From the NCBI RefSeq assembly GCF_000739375.1, contig NZ_CP006704.1, forward strand, positions 310,001 through 374,000: a stretch of DNA of 64,000 bases. The letters run 5' to 3'. Both the position numbers and the translations under genes were made by a program. This document shows, piece after piece, positions 47,214 through 59,635 of this stretch. Numbering within the stretch: position 1 is the stretch's first letter; each line of letters opens with the position of its first letter. The stretch comes from Comamonas testosteroni TK102 (GTDB taxonomy: Bacteria > Pseudomonadota > Gammaproteobacteria > Burkholderiales > Burkholderiaceae_C). The notes beneath the pieces were generated by a model. That model did not search any database. It had not been told where the DNA came from and worked only from the letters and a program-made list of their open reading frames with translations.

Positions 47214-48989
47214 ATGACATTTGCCATCCACGGCCTGGCCGTTTCCCGAGGGATTGCCATTGGGCGCGCGGTCGTTGTGGCCTCCAGTCGCATGGAGGTG
47301 GTGCATTACTTCATCCGTCCAGATCAGGTGGAGTCGGAGATCCAGCGTGCCCGCACGGCACGCAATGCGGTGATTGACGAGCTGCGTCGGCTTCAGGAGG
47401 AGATGCCCAAGGACGCGCCCGGCGAGCTGGATGCGCTGCTCGATGTGCATCTGATGCTGCTGCAGGACCAGGCGCTGGCCGAGGCCATTCGCAACTGGAT
47501 CTCCGAGCGTCTTTACAACGCCGAATGGGCGCTGACCACGCAGCTGGAGATCGTCTCGCGCCAGTTCGACGAGATGGACGACGAATACCTGCGCGAGCGC
47601 AAGGCCGATCTGGAGCAGGTGGTGGAGCGTATTCTGCGCCACATGAAGGGTGCGGCCAGCCCGATTGCGCAAGCTGCACCGCCGCTGGCACCGACAGGCG
47701 CCACCCCGGCAGCCAGCGGGCAGCAGCTGCAGCTCGAAGGCGCCACGGAAACCCCGCTGGTGCTGGTGGCGCAGGATCTGTCGCCGGCGGACATGCTGCA
47801 GTTCAAGAGCAAGGTCTTTGCGGGCTTCATCACCGCCGTGGGCGGCAAGACCAGCCACACCGCCATCGTCGCGCGCAGCATGGACATTCCGGCCGTGGTC
47901 GGTGCGCGGGCTGCAAGCCAGCTGATCCGCCAGGACGACTGGGTCATCATCGACGGCAACGAGGGCGTGGTCATCGTGGACCCCACTCCCATCATTCTGG
48001 CGGAGTACAGCTTTCGTCAGCGCCAGACCGAGCTGGAGCGCGAGCGCCTGACCCGTCTGCGCTACACGCCTTCGCTGACCATGGACGGGCAGAAGGTGGA
48101 GCTGCTGGCCAATATCGAGCAGCCCAGCGACGGGGCGGCGGCCGTGCGGGCTGGCGCTGTCGGCGTGGGGCTGTTCCGCACCGAGTTCCTGTTCATGGGG
48201 CGCAGCGGCAATCTGCCCGGTGAGGAGGAGCAGTACCGCGCCTATCGCGAGGCCATCGACGGCATGCAAGGCATGCCGGTCACCATCCGCACGCTGGACG
48301 TGGGGGCCGACAAGCCGCTGGACAAGGCCCAGCCCAAGGACTACTACCTCAACCCCGCACTGGGTCTGCGCGCCATCCGCTGGAGTCTGGCCGACCCCGT
48401 GATGTTCCGCACCCAGCTGCGCGCCATCCTGCGCGCGGCGGCGCACGGGCAGATCAAGCTGCTGTTTCCCATGCTGGCACATCGCAGCGAGATCGAGCAG
48501 ACCCTGGCCCAGCTGCGCCAGGCACAGCATGAGCTCGATGTGCGCGGCATCGCCTACGGTCCGGTCAAGCTGGGCGCCATGATCGAGATCCCGGCGGCTG
48601 CGCTGACGGTGCGCAGCTTTTTGCAGTATTTCGACTTCCTTTCCATAGGCACCAACGACCTGATCCAGTACACGCTGGCCATCGACCGGGCCGACGAAAC
48701 CGTGGCTCATCTCTACGACCCCATGCATCCTGCCGTGCTGCGGCTGGTGGCCGAGGTGATCGCAGCGGCCAATGCCGCAGGCAAGGAGGTGTGCGTCTGC
48801 GGCGAAATGGCGGGCGACCTGAGCATGACGCGGCTGCTGCTGGGTCTGGGGCTGCGCAGTTTTTCCATGCATCCCGCGCAGATCCTGGCCGTCAAGCAGG
48901 AGGTGCTGCGCGCGGACGCCAGCAAGCTGGCTCCCTGGGCCGCTGAAGTGCTGGGCAGCGAATGCCCGGCGCAGATGCTGGTGCCCTGA
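47214..48989 (+). CDS. ptsI: PTS enzyme I (phosphoenolpyruvate-protein phosphotransferase)
   Basis: Transfers phosphate from PEP to HPr. The 591-residue protein has the phosphorylated His at 215 (GGKTSHTAIVARS), the PEP-binding LFRTEFLFM and the catalytic Cys in CVCGEMAGD. Residues about 147-178 form an Ala/Pro/Gln-rich insertion between the HPr-binding helices and the phosphohistidine domain, absent from E. coli EI (His189). ATG 47214 follows AAGGGCATTCGCT. Its partners here are only EIIA and HPr. Confidence 0.96.
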   Translation: MTFAIHGLAVSRGIAIGRAVVVASSRMEVVHYFIRPDQVESEIQRARTARNAVIDELRRLQEEMPKDAPGELDALLDVHLMLLQDQALAEAIRNWISERLYNAEWALTTQLEIVSRQFDEMDDEYLRERKADLEQVVERILRHMKGAASPIAQAAPPLAPTGATPAASGQQLQLEGATETPLVLVAQDLSPADMLQFKSKVFAGFITAVGGKTSHTAIVARSMDIPAVVGARAASQLIRQDDWVIIDGNEGVVIVDPTPIILAEYSFRQRQTELERERLTRLRYTPSLTMDGQKVELLANIEQPSDGAAAVRAGAVGVGLFRTEFLFMGRSGNLPGEEEQYRAYREAIDGMQGMPVTIRTLDVGADKPLDKAQPKDYYLNPALGLRAIRWSLADPVMFRTQLRAILRAAAHGQIKLLFPMLAHRSEIEQTLAQLRQAQHELDVRGIAYGPVKLGAMIEIPAAALTVRSFLQYFDFLSIGTNDLIQYTLAIDRADETVAHLYDPMHPAVLRLVAEVIAAANAAGKEVCVCGEMAGDLSMTRLLLGLGLRSFSMHPAQILAVKQEVLRADASKLAPWAAEVLGSECPAQMLVP

Positions 48990-49031
48990 AGAACCTTGGG
49001 AACGACCTCAGGGCAGGCAGAAAAGGGATGG

Positions 49032-50081
49032 ATGAATTACGCAAATTCGCAGGAAATCGCCCGTGCGCTTGAGCCGGTGCTGGAAGATGCAGCGCTTGCG
49101 CTGCAACTGGCAGCGCAAGCCAGGCCGGCTATGTGGCTGCAGACCACTGCAGTGGAGGATGAAGCGGAGATTGCGTCCGGCAGCACCAAGTTTGGCGGCT
49201 GTCCCGACCTGCCTGCCGGTGTGGCCTGGCCCGAGCGAGGGCGCTATCCGGACCATGAGCAGCGGGTGAAGCCCCATCGCGAAGACAGCGTTGCTCCCGA
49301 CAGCCGCTGGCGTTGGGCCAGACCGGAGCAAGTAATGCTGTTTCGCGAAGAGGCCTTGCAGCACATTGCAAGACTCGAACGCACTTTTCCGCTGAGCTTT
49401 GTGGCGCAGATCAACTTCGCGGAAGCCCGCTCCGCCGGGACCCTGGAGGCAGCTTTTCCCGAGTCCGGGCTGTTGTCCGTCTTCTACGACCTGCTGGAGC
49501 AGCCCTGGGGTTTCAATCCTGCAGATGCCTGTGCGCTAAAGCTCATCTTCTCCGAAGACGATGCTGTGCTCGAGCGACGTCAGCAGCCGCCGGCGCTGCT
49601 AGAACTGCCCGATCACTGCCAGCTCGCACCTATGGCCTGCGAAATGCATGCCTGCGTCACGGCCTTGCCCCTGGAGAGCGCTCAGTGGGGTTCGCAGGGG
49701 CTGGAGCTAGACGAAGAGCAGCGTGATCGCTTTGTCGAATGGTGGTTCGATGACGCACAAAACGCTGCCAGCAGCGGTGGAGAGGACAGCGGCTGCCATC
49801 GCATCGGCGGCTGGCCCACGCCCATCCAGGGGGATATGCAGACCGAATGCGCGCTGGTGGCTGCGGGGCATTACTGCGGTAATGGCGATGCCTACGCGGA
49901 CGAGGCCACGCGGGCCGTACGCGATACCGCAACGCAGTGGCTTTTGCTGCTGCAGATCGGCTGCGATGAAAAAGGCGGCATGGGCTGGGGCGATGAAGGT
50001 CAGGTCTATCTTTGGATGCGCCGCGACGATCTGCGCGCGCGTCGCTTTGACCGGGCGCGGTTGGTGCTGCAGTGTTGCTGA
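49032..50081 (+). CDS. DUF1963 (YwqG-like) protein
   Basis: A 349-residue soluble protein. SGSTKFGGCPDLPAGVAWP near the start, PLSFVAQINFAEA, and near the end IGGWPTPIQGDM and LLLLQIGCDEKGGMGWGDEGQVYLWMRRDDL fit the DUF1963/YwqG family. Its function is unknown. ATG 49032 follows AAAGGGATGG. It lies 42 bases after ptsI and may be read through from it. Confidence 0.85.
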   Translation: MNYANSQEIARALEPVLEDAALALQLAAQARPAMWLQTTAVEDEAEIASGSTKFGGCPDLPAGVAWPERGRYPDHEQRVKPHREDSVAPDSRWRWARPEQVMLFREEALQHIARLERTFPLSFVAQINFAEARSAGTLEAAFPESGLLSVFYDLLEQPWGFNPADACALKLIFSEDDAVLERRQQPPALLELPDHCQLAPMACEMHACVTALPLESAQWGSQGLELDEEQRDRFVEWWFDDAQNAASSGGEDSGCHRIGGWPTPIQGDMQTECALVAAGHYCGNGDAYADEATRAVRDTATQWLLLLQIGCDEKGGMGWGDEGQVYLWMRRDDLRARRFDRARLVLQCC

Positions 50082-50175
50082 AACCCGCCTGCGCCGTGGC
50101 CTCAGGTACCAACGGTTGCGAAATGGCGGCAAAACAGCTGCTTGGAGATTTCTTTTGGTGGAAAACGAAAATTAA

Positions 50176-50205
50176 TTGATATTGATTCTCATTTGATGTT
50201 ACTAT
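50176..50205 (+). promoter_or_regulatory. Fur box overlapping a sigma-70-type promoter
   Basis: GATATTGATTCTCATTTGA (50178-50196) matches the 19-bp Fur consensus at about 13 positions. It overlaps a promoter with TTGATA (50176-50181) and TACTAT (50200-50205), 18 bases apart. No protein gene follows on this strand for more than two kilobases. Confidence 0.6.
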
Positions 50206-50211
50206 CCATCC

Positions 50212-50310
50212 CAGCTTGCAGCACGGGACTCTGGTGGGGTATCCAGCGCTGCATGGCTCAGTTTCATCGTGGGGCGACTCGTCGGGCCTGTTCAGCCTGC
50301 AGTCGTTTTT
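50212..50310 (+). ncRNA. Candidate iron-regulated small RNA
   Basis: The region from the predicted start to a hairpin CGACT/AGTCG with inner GGC/GCC, followed by TTTTT (50306-50310). A transcript could also run on to the strong terminator at 50449-50476, giving about 265 bases. The open frame across this region (from 50216) has no ribosome binding site and no recognisable protein. The call is inference from promoter, Fur box and terminators. Confidence 0.35.
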
Positions 50311-50370
50311 GCCAGCCAGCGGTTTGCCGGTTAGCCAGGCGTTTTTTCGATGCAAACAGTGGGTTATTCA

Positions 50371-50420
50371 AATTTCATGGCTTTTAGCGCATGATCTACA
50401 GCGATCCTGCTATGAATTGA
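50371..50420 (-). repeat. Diverged copy of the AGCTGCT palindromic repeat
   Basis: On the minus strand ATTCATAGCAGGATCGCTGT, then CATGCGCTAAAAGCCATG. It shows the two-half structure of the family with several changes, in the gene-free stretch 50082-50570. Confidence 0.4.
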
Positions 50421-50448
50421 CTATGTAGGCTTTACCAGAAAGCGCAGC

Positions 50449-50476
50449 AAGCTCCTTATTCAGGAGCTTTATTTTT
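50449..50476 (+). terminator. Plus-strand intrinsic terminator in the 50.1-50.6 kb gap
   Basis: AAGCTCCT / AGGAGCTT with a 5-base loop, followed by TATTTTT. It terminates whatever starts at the Fur-box promoter or reads through from the DUF1963 gene. Confidence 0.88.
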
Positions 50477-50522
50477 GGGCAAATCCTGGAGCGTGCAGCA
50501 CTGCTCGTTGTGTGTGGCCATG

Positions 50523-50546
50523 AAAAAAGCAGCCCTTGGGCTGCTT
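50523..50546 (-). terminator. Intrinsic terminator of the lipB-lipA operon
   Basis: AAGCAGCCC / GGGCTGCTT, with a T-run on the minus strand, 24 bases after the lipA stop. Confidence 0.9.
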
Positions 50547-50570
50547 GTGGGTGAGCACTTTCTTCGGTGC

Positions 50571-51551
50571 TCAGACGCCTGCGGCATGTGCCTGCTGGTC
50601 GGCGTGATAGCTGGAGCGCACCATGGCACCGACGGCGGCGTGGGTGAAGCCCATCTTGTAGGCCTCCTGCTCGAACATCTTGAAGGTGTCGGGGTGCACA
50701 TAACGGCGCACGGGCAGGTGGCTGTTGGTGGGCGCCAGATACTGGCCGATGGTCAGCATGTCGATGTTGTGGGCACGCATATCGCGCATCACCTGCAGGA
50801 TTTCCTCGTCAGTCTCGCCCAGGCCCACCATGATGCCGCTCTTGGTCGGTACATCGGGGTGCAGTTCCTTGAACTTCTTGAGCAGGTTCAGGCTGAACTG
50901 GTAGTCGGAGCCGGGGCGCGCTTCCTTGTACAGGCGTGGTGCGGTTTCAAGGTTGTGGTTCATCACATCAGGCGGAGCCGACTTGAGAATCTCCAGCGCG
51001 CGGTCGTCACGGCCGCGGAAGTCGGGCACCAGGATTTCGATCTGCGTCTCGGGCGAGAGTTCGCGGATGTTCTTGATGCATTCCACGAAGTGGCCCGAGC
51101 CGCCGTCGCGCAGGTCGTCGCGGTCCACGCTGGTGATCACCACGTACTTCAGGCGCAGAGCGGCAATGGTGCGCGCCAGATTCAGCGGCTCGTTCACGTC
51201 CAGCGGGTCGGGGCGGCCATGGCCCACATCGCAGAAGGGGCAGCGGCGCGTGCACTTGTCGCCCATGATCATGAAGGTGGCCGTGCCCTTGCCGAAGCAT
51301 TCGCCGATATTCGGGCAGCTGGCTTCCTCGCAGACCGTGTGCAGATTGTTCTTGCGCAGAATGTCCTTGATTTCGTAAAAGCGCGTGCTGGGGCTGCCGG
51401 CCTTGACGCGGATCCACTCGGGTTTCTTCAGGACTTCGGCCTGCTCCACCTTCACGGGGATGCGCGCCAGCTTGGCGGCAGCCTTCTGCTTGGCCAGCGG
51501 GTTGTAGTTTTCGGCGGACTGCGCTTCGCGCACGACTTCATTGGTGCTCAT
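50571..51551 (-). CDS. lipA: Lipoyl synthase
   Basis: Radical SAM enzyme inserting two sulfurs into protein-bound octanoyl groups. The 326-residue protein has both 4Fe-4S sets: auxiliary cluster Cys74, Cys79, Cys85 ([12 protein letters not shown]) and radical SAM cluster Cys100, Cys104, Cys107 (CTRRCPFC). The C-terminal RSSYHAD supplies the conserved Ser ligand of the auxiliary cluster. It follows lipB after 10 bases. Confidence 0.98.
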   Translation of the reverse strand: MSTNEVVREAQSAENYNPLAKQKAAAKLARIPVKVEQAEVLKKPEWIRVKAGSPSTRFYEIKDILRKNNLHTVCEEASCPNIGECFGKGTATFMIMGDKCTRRCPFCDVGHGRPDPLDVNEPLNLARTIAALRLKYVVITSVDRDDLRDGGSGHFVECIKNIRELSPETQIEILVPDFRGRDDRALEILKSAPPDVMNHNLETAPRLYKEARPGSDYQFSLNLLKKFKELHPDVPTKSGIMVGLGETDEEILQVMRDMRAHNIDMLTIGQYLAPTNSHLPVRRYVHPDTFKMFEQEAYKMGFTHAAVGAMVRSSYHADQQAHAAGV

Positions 51552-51561
51552 GATCTTGCCT

Positions 51562-52299
51562 TCAGGGAGAGAGACGCGCCTTCAGCTGGCGGCCCAGCAC
51601 GGATGCGGCCTCGTCCCAGGTTGTCTGTATGCCGATTGTAGAAAGGTCCACCGTCCTCAGCCCTGCGTATCCGCAAGGGTTGATTCGCAAATAAGGTTCC
51701 AAATCCATATCGACATTGAGTGCCACTCCGTGGTAGGTGCTGTGGCGGCTGACTTTGATGCCCAGGGCGGCAATCTTGCCCAGGCCCTCGAAATGAGGCT
51801 CGGGCGCCGGGCTGCCGGCTTTGCGGTGCTGCGGGCGCTGCTCCAGCATGGCATGGCTGCGCGGATCGTCCAGGCGCACATAAATGCCGGGCGCGCCCGC
51901 CACGCGGTGGCCGGTGACGCCGAAATGATCCAGCGTGCGGATCACCGCGTCTTCCAGCCGGTACACGTATTCCTTGACGAAGTAGCCCATGCGCTGCAGA
52001 TCCAGCAGCGGATAGGCCACCACCTGGCCGGGGCCGTGATAGGTCACCTGGCCGCCACGATTGGTGGCGACCACGGGAATATCGCCGGGGTTCAGAACAT
52101 TTTCGGTCTTGCCAGCCAGCCCCTGCGTGAAATGCGGTGAGTGCTCACAAATCCAGAGTTCGTCGCGCGTGCTCGCGTTGCGGGTGCGCGTGAACTCCTG
52201 CATCGCGACCACCGCTGCCTCATAGCCGGTACGCCCCAGAAAGCGCAGGTCCATGGCTTCGGGCGGCTGCGAAGCAGAAGCAATCGGGCTGTCGCTCAC
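51562..52299 (-). CDS. lipB: Octanoyl-[acyl-carrier-protein]-protein N-octanoyltransferase
   Basis: Transfers octanoate from ACP to the lipoyl domains of 2-oxoacid dehydrogenases. The 245-residue protein has [12 protein letters not shown], Lys182 (ALGIKVSR) and catalytic Cys209 (INPCGYAG). A polar insert of about 25 residues (about 143-170) lies before the Lys. The GTG start at 52299 overlaps the stop of the DUF493 gene (GTGA), so translation is coupled. Confidence 0.96.
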   Translation of the reverse strand: MSDSPIASASQPPEAMDLRFLGRTGYEAAVVAMQEFTRTRNASTRDELWICEHSPHFTQGLAGKTENVLNPGDIPVVATNRGGQVTYHGPGQVVAYPLLDLQRMGYFVKEYVYRLEDAVIRTLDHFGVTGHRVAGAPGIYVRLDDPRSHAMLEQRPQHRKAGSPAPEPHFEGLGKIAALGIKVSRHSTYHGVALNVDMDLEPYLRINPCGYAGLRTVDLSTIGIQTTWDEAASVLGRQLKARLSP

Positions 52300-52613
52300 A
52301 GCACGACCTTCACCAGGGGGTGAGAGGTCAGTGCGCGGTAGGTGTCGTCCAGCTGCTCGCGGCTGGTGGCCGTGATGGTGATGGTCACGCCCAGGTAGTT
52401 GCCGCCGGAGCTGGGGCGCAGCTCGACCGTGCTGGCGTCAAAGCTGGGGTCGAATTTTTCGGCGATCTTGGTGATTTCATGTACCAGATGCTCATTCTTG
52501 ACACCCATGACCTTGATGGGGAACTGGCTCGGGTACTCGATCAGCGAATCCTTGCGCGGGTCTTCTTGCTGACCGTTCTCGTTGGCGGCAGATGTGTTGG
52601 GCGTGTCGCTCAT
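52296..52613 (-). CDS. ybeD: DUF493 (YbeD-like) protein
   Basis: A 105-residue protein of the YbeD/DUF493 family with an ACT-like fold: [19 protein letters not shown] near residue 23 and [14 protein letters not shown] at the end. Its place just before lipB and lipA is conserved in proteobacteria and suggests a link to lipoate metabolism, but its function is unproven. The promoter must lie in the 370-base gap to atpI, in which I see no other gene. Confidence 0.93.
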   Translation of the reverse strand: MSDTPNTSAANENGQQEDPRKDSLIEYPSQFPIKVMGVKNEHLVHEITKIAEKFDPSFDASTVELRPSSGGNYLGVTITITATSREQLDDTYRALTSHPLVKVVL

Positions 52614-52982
52614 GAGGAATCCTTGGCTGAAATGAAAAATTGCCGTTGGTGAAACAGCCTGTCAATGAGTAGCAAAGATTGTGCGCCACGCCGGGCAGCC
52701 CTGCGTGTGTGGGCCTAATCGATGGATGACCGGAGCCTGCAAACCCTCAAAGCCCCTGGGTGCAGGCAGACAATTCAGGGCAATCGGGTTTTTCAATTGA
52801 GGCACACTCGCGCCGCACCAAAGCTGCGGGTGGCAAATGTTGTCACTCGGCGACAACCCTCAGGTCTTGTCAAAGACGTTTTGCGCATGACAGTATCAAC
52901 CCCTATCTAACGACGGGGGTTTTTACTTATAATCAGAGGCTTTGTAAAAAAGTCTTGCCTGGTCAGCGGTGCGAAAGAAAAC
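52614..52982. other. Divergent promoter region of the lip and atp operons
   Basis: 369 bases without a credible gene. A perfect TATAAT lies at 52928-52933, about 50 bases before atpI, but without a good -35 box at 16-18 bases; TTGTCA with CAGTAT about 60 bases further upstream is an alternative. A CCCC/GGGG hairpin with a T-run lies just before the TATAAT. Confidence 0.4.
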
Positions 52983-53459
52983 ATGACAAACATGCCCGCT
53001 GATTTCCAGGATGAGGACGAAGTCGAAGACTTCAAGCCCCTGACTGCACAAGAAGCCTCTGCATGGCGTTCGCGCTTTCCGCAGGTTTCGGTCTGGCGCA
53101 TCGTCATGGTTCAGACGCTGGTAGGCGTTATCGTGGCTTTGCTGTCGTGGTTGATCACGGGGCGTGCAGCCGCAGGCTGGTCGGCAGCGTATGGAGCGCT
53201 GGCGGTCGTGTTGCCCGCGGCGCTGTTTGCAAGAGGCGTGGTTCGTCAGCGGCCGGGAGGTGCCGGTGGCGCCATGGCAGGGATTTTCGGTTGGGAGCTG
53301 GTGAAGCTGGTGCTGTGCATTGCCATGTTGGCGGCTGCACCCAAGCTGGTACCTGACCTGAGCTGGCTGGCGCTGCTGGTCGGCTTGATTGTTGTGATGA
53401 AAACGTATTGGGTTGCGCTTCTGGTGCGATCCAGTGTCCAAAAACCGATTGATATTTGA
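52983..53459 (+). CDS. atpI: ATP synthase subunit I
   Basis: A 158-residue membrane protein with about four hydrophobic helices that helps assemble the c-ring. RFPQVSVWRIVMVQTLVGV at the start of the membrane part and AAYGALAVVLPAALFARG are typical. First gene of the atp operon, 13 bases before atpB. Confidence 0.93.
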   Translation: MTNMPADFQDEDEVEDFKPLTAQEASAWRSRFPQVSVWRIVMVQTLVGVIVALLSWLITGRAAAGWSAAYGALAVVLPAALFARGVVRQRPGGAGGAMAGIFGWELVKLVLCIAMLAAAPKLVPDLSWLALLVGLIVVMKTYWVALLVRSSVQKPIDI

Positions 53460-53469
53460 GAGAAGTTGA

Positions 53470-54336
<867 letters not shown>

Positions 54337-54366
54337 AATCCTTTCTTTCACTCAACCTTTCTTTAA

Positions 54367-54633
<267 letters not shown>

Positions 54634-54668
54634 GCTCCGTTCAACGCCCTAAATAGAAAGGTGTTGCC

Positions 54669-55139
54669 GTGAGTATTAACGCGACCCTGTTCGTTCAGCT
54701 TGGTGTTTTCCTGGTTCTGGCGCTGTTCACGATGAAGTTCGTGTGGCCCCCGATCGCGAAGGCACTGGATGAGCGAGCCCAGAAAATCGCCGATGGCCTC
54801 GCTGCTGCCGACAAGGCCAAGACCGAACTGACCGCTGTCAACAAGCGCGTCGAGCAGGAATTGGCCCAGACGCGCAACGAAACAGCTTCGCGGCTTGCGG
54901 ACGCCGAACGCCGCGCCCAGGCCATCATTGAAGAAGCCAAGGCCCGCGCGACAGAAGAAGGCAACAAGATTGTTGCTGCTGCCCGCGCTGAAGCTGACCA
55001 GCAAGCCATTGCTGCCCGTGAAGCCCTGCGTGAGCAAGTGGCAGCGCTGGCCGTCAAGGGTGCCGAGCAGATCCTGAAGAAGGAAGTCAATGCCGGTATC
55101 CACGCTGATCTGCTGAACCGCCTGAAGACAGAGCTGTAA
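54669..55139 (+). CDS. atpF: ATP synthase subunit b
   Basis: A 156-residue peripheral stalk protein: one N-terminal membrane helix ([20 protein letters not shown]) and a long charged coiled coil. The start is GTG at 54669, preceded by AAAGGTGTTGCC. Confidence 0.97.
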   Translation: MSINATLFVQLGVFLVLALFTMKFVWPPIAKALDERAQKIADGLAAADKAKTELTAVNKRVEQELAQTRNETASRLADAERRAQAIIEEAKARATEEGNKIVAAARAEADQQAIAAREALREQVAALAVKGAEQILKKEVNAGIHADLLNRLKTEL

Positions 55140-55151
55140 GGAAAGCAAAAA

Positions 55152-55691
55152 ATGGCAGAACTCGCCACCATTGCCCGCCCTTACGCCGAAGCATTGTTCA
55201 AAGCCTGTGTCGACAAGGGCGCAGACTTGAACAGCACTGTCGCTTGGGTGGAGGAATTGGCGGCGATTGCCGCCAACCCGCAATTGCGCCAACTGGCCGA
55301 CAACCCGAACGTGAGCGACGCGCAAGTGTTCGATCTCGTCACGGGTGTGGCCAAGTCGGCATTGCCCGAGTCCGCACGCAACTTCCTGCATGTGGTCCTC
55401 GAAAACGGCCGTCTGGACGTGCTGCCTGAAGTGGCAGCCCAGTTCCGCAGCCTCGTGAACAGCAAGAGCGGCTCTTCGGATGCCGTGGTGTACAGCGCTT
55501 TCCCGATTGAGGATGCAGCGCTGGCCGAGCTTGGCGCCACGCTGCAAAAGCGCTTTGGCCGCAAGCTGAATCTCACCGTGAAGCTCGATGAATCGCTGAT
55601 CGGTGGCGTTCGCGTCGTGGTGGGCGACGAGGTGCTGGACACCTCCGTCAAGGCCCGTCTGGAACAAATGAAAGCGGCCCTCACCGCGTAA
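55152..55691 (+). CDS. atpH: ATP synthase subunit delta
   Basis: A 179-residue protein joining the F1 head to the peripheral stalk. [15 protein letters not shown] at the start and [25 protein letters not shown] at the end are family signatures. Confidence 0.97.
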   Translation: MAELATIARPYAEALFKACVDKGADLNSTVAWVEELAAIAANPQLRQLADNPNVSDAQVFDLVTGVAKSALPESARNFLHVVLENGRLDVLPEVAAQFRSLVNSKSGSSDAVVYSAFPIEDAALAELGATLQKRFGRKLNLTVKLDESLIGGVRVVVGDEVLDTSVKARLEQMKAALTA

Positions 55692-55736
55692 TGCGCTTGA
55701 GGTCTCGGCTAACACACAAGAAAGAAGGAAAGAGTC

Positions 55737-57296
55737 ATGCAACTCAATCCCGCAGAAATTTCTGAACTGATCAAGAGCCGCATCGAAGGGCTGGCTGCTA
55801 GCACTGACGTCCGTAACCAAGGCACCGTGGTGTCGGTGACTGACGGTATCGTGCGCGTGCACGGCCTGTCGGACGTGATGGCTGGCGAAATGCTGGAATT
55901 CCCCGCAGGCGCCGACGGTCAACCCACTTACGGCCTGGCTCTGAACCTGGAGCGCGACTCCGTGGGCGCCGTGATTCTGGGTGCTTACGAGCACATCGCA
56001 GAAGGCAACACCGTCAAGTGCACCGGCCGTATTCTGGAAGTGCCCGTGGGCCCAGAACTGGTCGGCCGCGTGGTGAACGCCCTGGGTCAGCCTATCGACG
56101 GCAAGGGCCCCATCAACGCCAAGATGACGGACGTGATCGAGAAGGTCGCTCCTGGCGTGATCGCACGTCAATCCGTGGATCAGCCTCTGCAGACCGGTAT
56201 CAAGTCCATCGACTCCATGGTTCCCGTGGGCCGTGGTCAGCGTGAACTGATCATTGGTGACCGTCAGACTGGCAAGACGGCTGTCGCTATCGACGCCATC
56301 ATCAACCAGAAGGGCCAGGGCGTTACCTGTATCTACGTCGCTATTGGTCAGAAGGCATCTTCGATCAAGAACGTGGTGCGCGCTCTGGAGCAAGCTGGCG
56401 CGATGGACTACACCATCGTCGTGGCCGCTACCGCTTCCGAATCGGCAGCTATGCAGTACGTGTCGGCCTACTCCGGCTGCACGATGGGCGAATACTTCCG
56501 CGATCGCGGTGAAGATGCTCTGATCGTTTATGACGATCTGTCCAAGCAGGCTGTGGCCTACCGTCAGGTTTCGCTGCTGCTGCGTCGTCCTCCCGGACGT
56601 GAAGCTTTCCCCGGCGACGTGTTCTATCTCCACAGCCGCCTGCTGGAGCGTGCCGCTCGCGTGAACGCCGACTACGTCGAAGCCTTCACCAAGGGCGAAG
56701 TCAAGGGCAAGACCGGTTCTCTGACCGCTCTGCCTATCATCGAAACACAAGCTGGCGACGTGTCCGCTTTCGTTCCCACGAACGTGATTTCGATTACTGA
56801 CGGCCAGATCTTCCTGGAAACCAGCCTGTTCAACGCCGGTATCCGTCCCGCTATCAACGCCGGTATCTCGGTGTCCCGCGTGGGTGGTTCCGCTCAGACC
56901 AAGGTGGTGAAGGGCCTGTCCGGCGGTATCCGTACCGACCTGGCTCAGTACCGTGAACTGGCTGCCTTCGCGCAGTTCGCTTCCGACCTGGACGAGGCAA
57001 CCCGCAAGCAGCTGGACCGCGGTGCCCGCGTGACCGAACTGCTCAAGCAGGCTCAGTACTCTCCTCTGTCGACCGCTCTGATGGCTTCTTCGCTGTTCGC
57101 AGTGAACAAGGGTTTCATGGACGACATCGAAGTCAAGCAAGTGCTGCCCTTCGAGTCTGGTCTGCACCAGTTCCTGAAGACCAGCCACGGCGCTCTGCTG
57201 GACCGTCTGAACGAAAAGCGTGCTTTCGACAAGGAAGGCAAGGACGAAGCTGAACTGACTGCAGCCATTACTGCATTCAAGAAGTCCTTCGCTTAA
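55737..57296 (+). CDS. atpA: ATP synthase subunit alpha
   Basis: A 519-residue non-catalytic F1 subunit with the P-loop GDRQTGKT (174-181) and the signature [17 protein letters not shown] near residue 370. Normal length, in standard operon order. Confidence 0.99.
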   Translation: MQLNPAEISELIKSRIEGLAASTDVRNQGTVVSVTDGIVRVHGLSDVMAGEMLEFPAGADGQPTYGLALNLERDSVGAVILGAYEHIAEGNTVKCTGRILEVPVGPELVGRVVNALGQPIDGKGPINAKMTDVIEKVAPGVIARQSVDQPLQTGIKSIDSMVPVGRGQRELIIGDRQTGKTAVAIDAIINQKGQGVTCIYVAIGQKASSIKNVVRALEQAGAMDYTIVVAATASESAAMQYVSAYSGCTMGEYFRDRGEDALIVYDDLSKQAVAYRQVSLLLRRPPGREAFPGDVFYLHSRLLERAARVNADYVEAFTKGEVKGKTGSLTALPIIETQAGDVSAFVPTNVISITDGQIFLETSLFNAGIRPAINAGISVSRVGGSAQTKVVKGLSGGIRTDLAQYRELAAFAQFASDLDEATRKQLDRGARVTELLKQAQYSPLSTALMASSLFAVNKGFMDDIEVKQVLPFESGLHQFLKTSHGALLDRLNEKRAFDKEGKDEAELTAAITAFKKSFA

Positions 57297-57314
57297 TACC
57301 GGCGAGGAGTCATC

Positions 57315-58181
57315 ATGGCAGCAGGTAAGGAAATACGCGGCAAGATCAAATCGGTGGAAAACACCAAGAAGATCACCAAAGCCATGGAAATGGTGGCTGC
57401 ATCCAAAATGCGCAAGGCGCAGGACCGGATGCTGGCTGCCCGTCCATACAGCGAAAAAATCCGCAACATTGCAGCCCATCTTGGCGAAGCCAACCCTGAA
57501 TATGTGCATCCGTTCATGCAAGTGAGCGATGCCAAGAAGGTCGGCGTCATTGTGGTGACGACCGACAAGGGTTTGTGCGGCGGCATGAACACCAACGTGT
57601 TGCGTGTCGTCACCAACAAGTTGCGCGAACAGCAGGATGCGGGCATTGCGACAGAAGCGGTGGCCATTGGCGGCAAGGGACTGGGTTTTCTGAACCGTGT
57701 CGGTGCCAAGGTGGTCTCTCACGCTACAGGCTTGGGCGACACGCCTCACCTCGACAAGCTCATCGGGCCTGTCAAGGTGTTGCTGGACCAATATGCTGAA
57801 GGCAAGTTGAGCGCGGTGTACCTGGCGTACACCAAGTTCATCAACACCATGAAGCAGGAATCGGTGGTGGAGCAACTGCTCCCCCTGTCGTCCGAAAAAT
57901 TGCAAGCCGAGAAGACGGGTGCATCCTGGGAATACATCTACGAGCCCGACGCTCAGAGCGTCATCGACGAACTGCTGGTTCGTTACGTGGAGTCCCTCGT
58001 GTACCAGGCAGTTGCGGAAAACATGGCGTCCGAGCAATCGGCGCGCATGGTGGCCATGAAGGCCGCTACCGACAACGCCGGCAACGTCATCAGCGAGTTG
58101 AAGCTGGTCTACAACAAGACGCGTCAGGCAGCGATTACGACCGAGTTGTCGGAAATCGTGGCAGGCGCAGCCGCTGTGTAA
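57315..58181 (+). CDS. atpG: ATP synthase subunit gamma
   Basis: A 288-residue rotor shaft protein. [31 protein letters not shown] at the start (split here as [18 protein letters not shown]) and the C-terminal [21 protein letters not shown] are conserved. Confidence 0.98.
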   Translation: MAAGKEIRGKIKSVENTKKITKAMEMVAASKMRKAQDRMLAARPYSEKIRNIAAHLGEANPEYVHPFMQVSDAKKVGVIVVTTDKGLCGGMNTNVLRVVTNKLREQQDAGIATEAVAIGGKGLGFLNRVGAKVVSHATGLGDTPHLDKLIGPVKVLLDQYAEGKLSAVYLAYTKFINTMKQESVVEQLLPLSSEKLQAEKTGASWEYIYEPDAQSVIDELLVRYVESLVYQAVAENMASEQSARMVAMKAATDNAGNVISELKLVYNKTRQAAITTELSEIVAGAAAV

Positions 58182-58191
58182 ACGGCTTTAA

Positions 58192-59625
<1,434 letters not shown>

Positions 59626-59635
59626 CGGACTTTCA

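Noticed and set aside
46980..48872. Open frame of about 630 codons opposite ptsI
   Set aside because: Shadow of ptsI, whose active-site motifs are all on the plus strand.
50216..50428. 70-codon frame downstream of the Fur box as a small protein gene
   Set aside because: No ribosome binding site, no similarity to known iron-regulated small proteins such as HemP, and it crosses a repeat copy. A non-coding reading is preferred but unproven.
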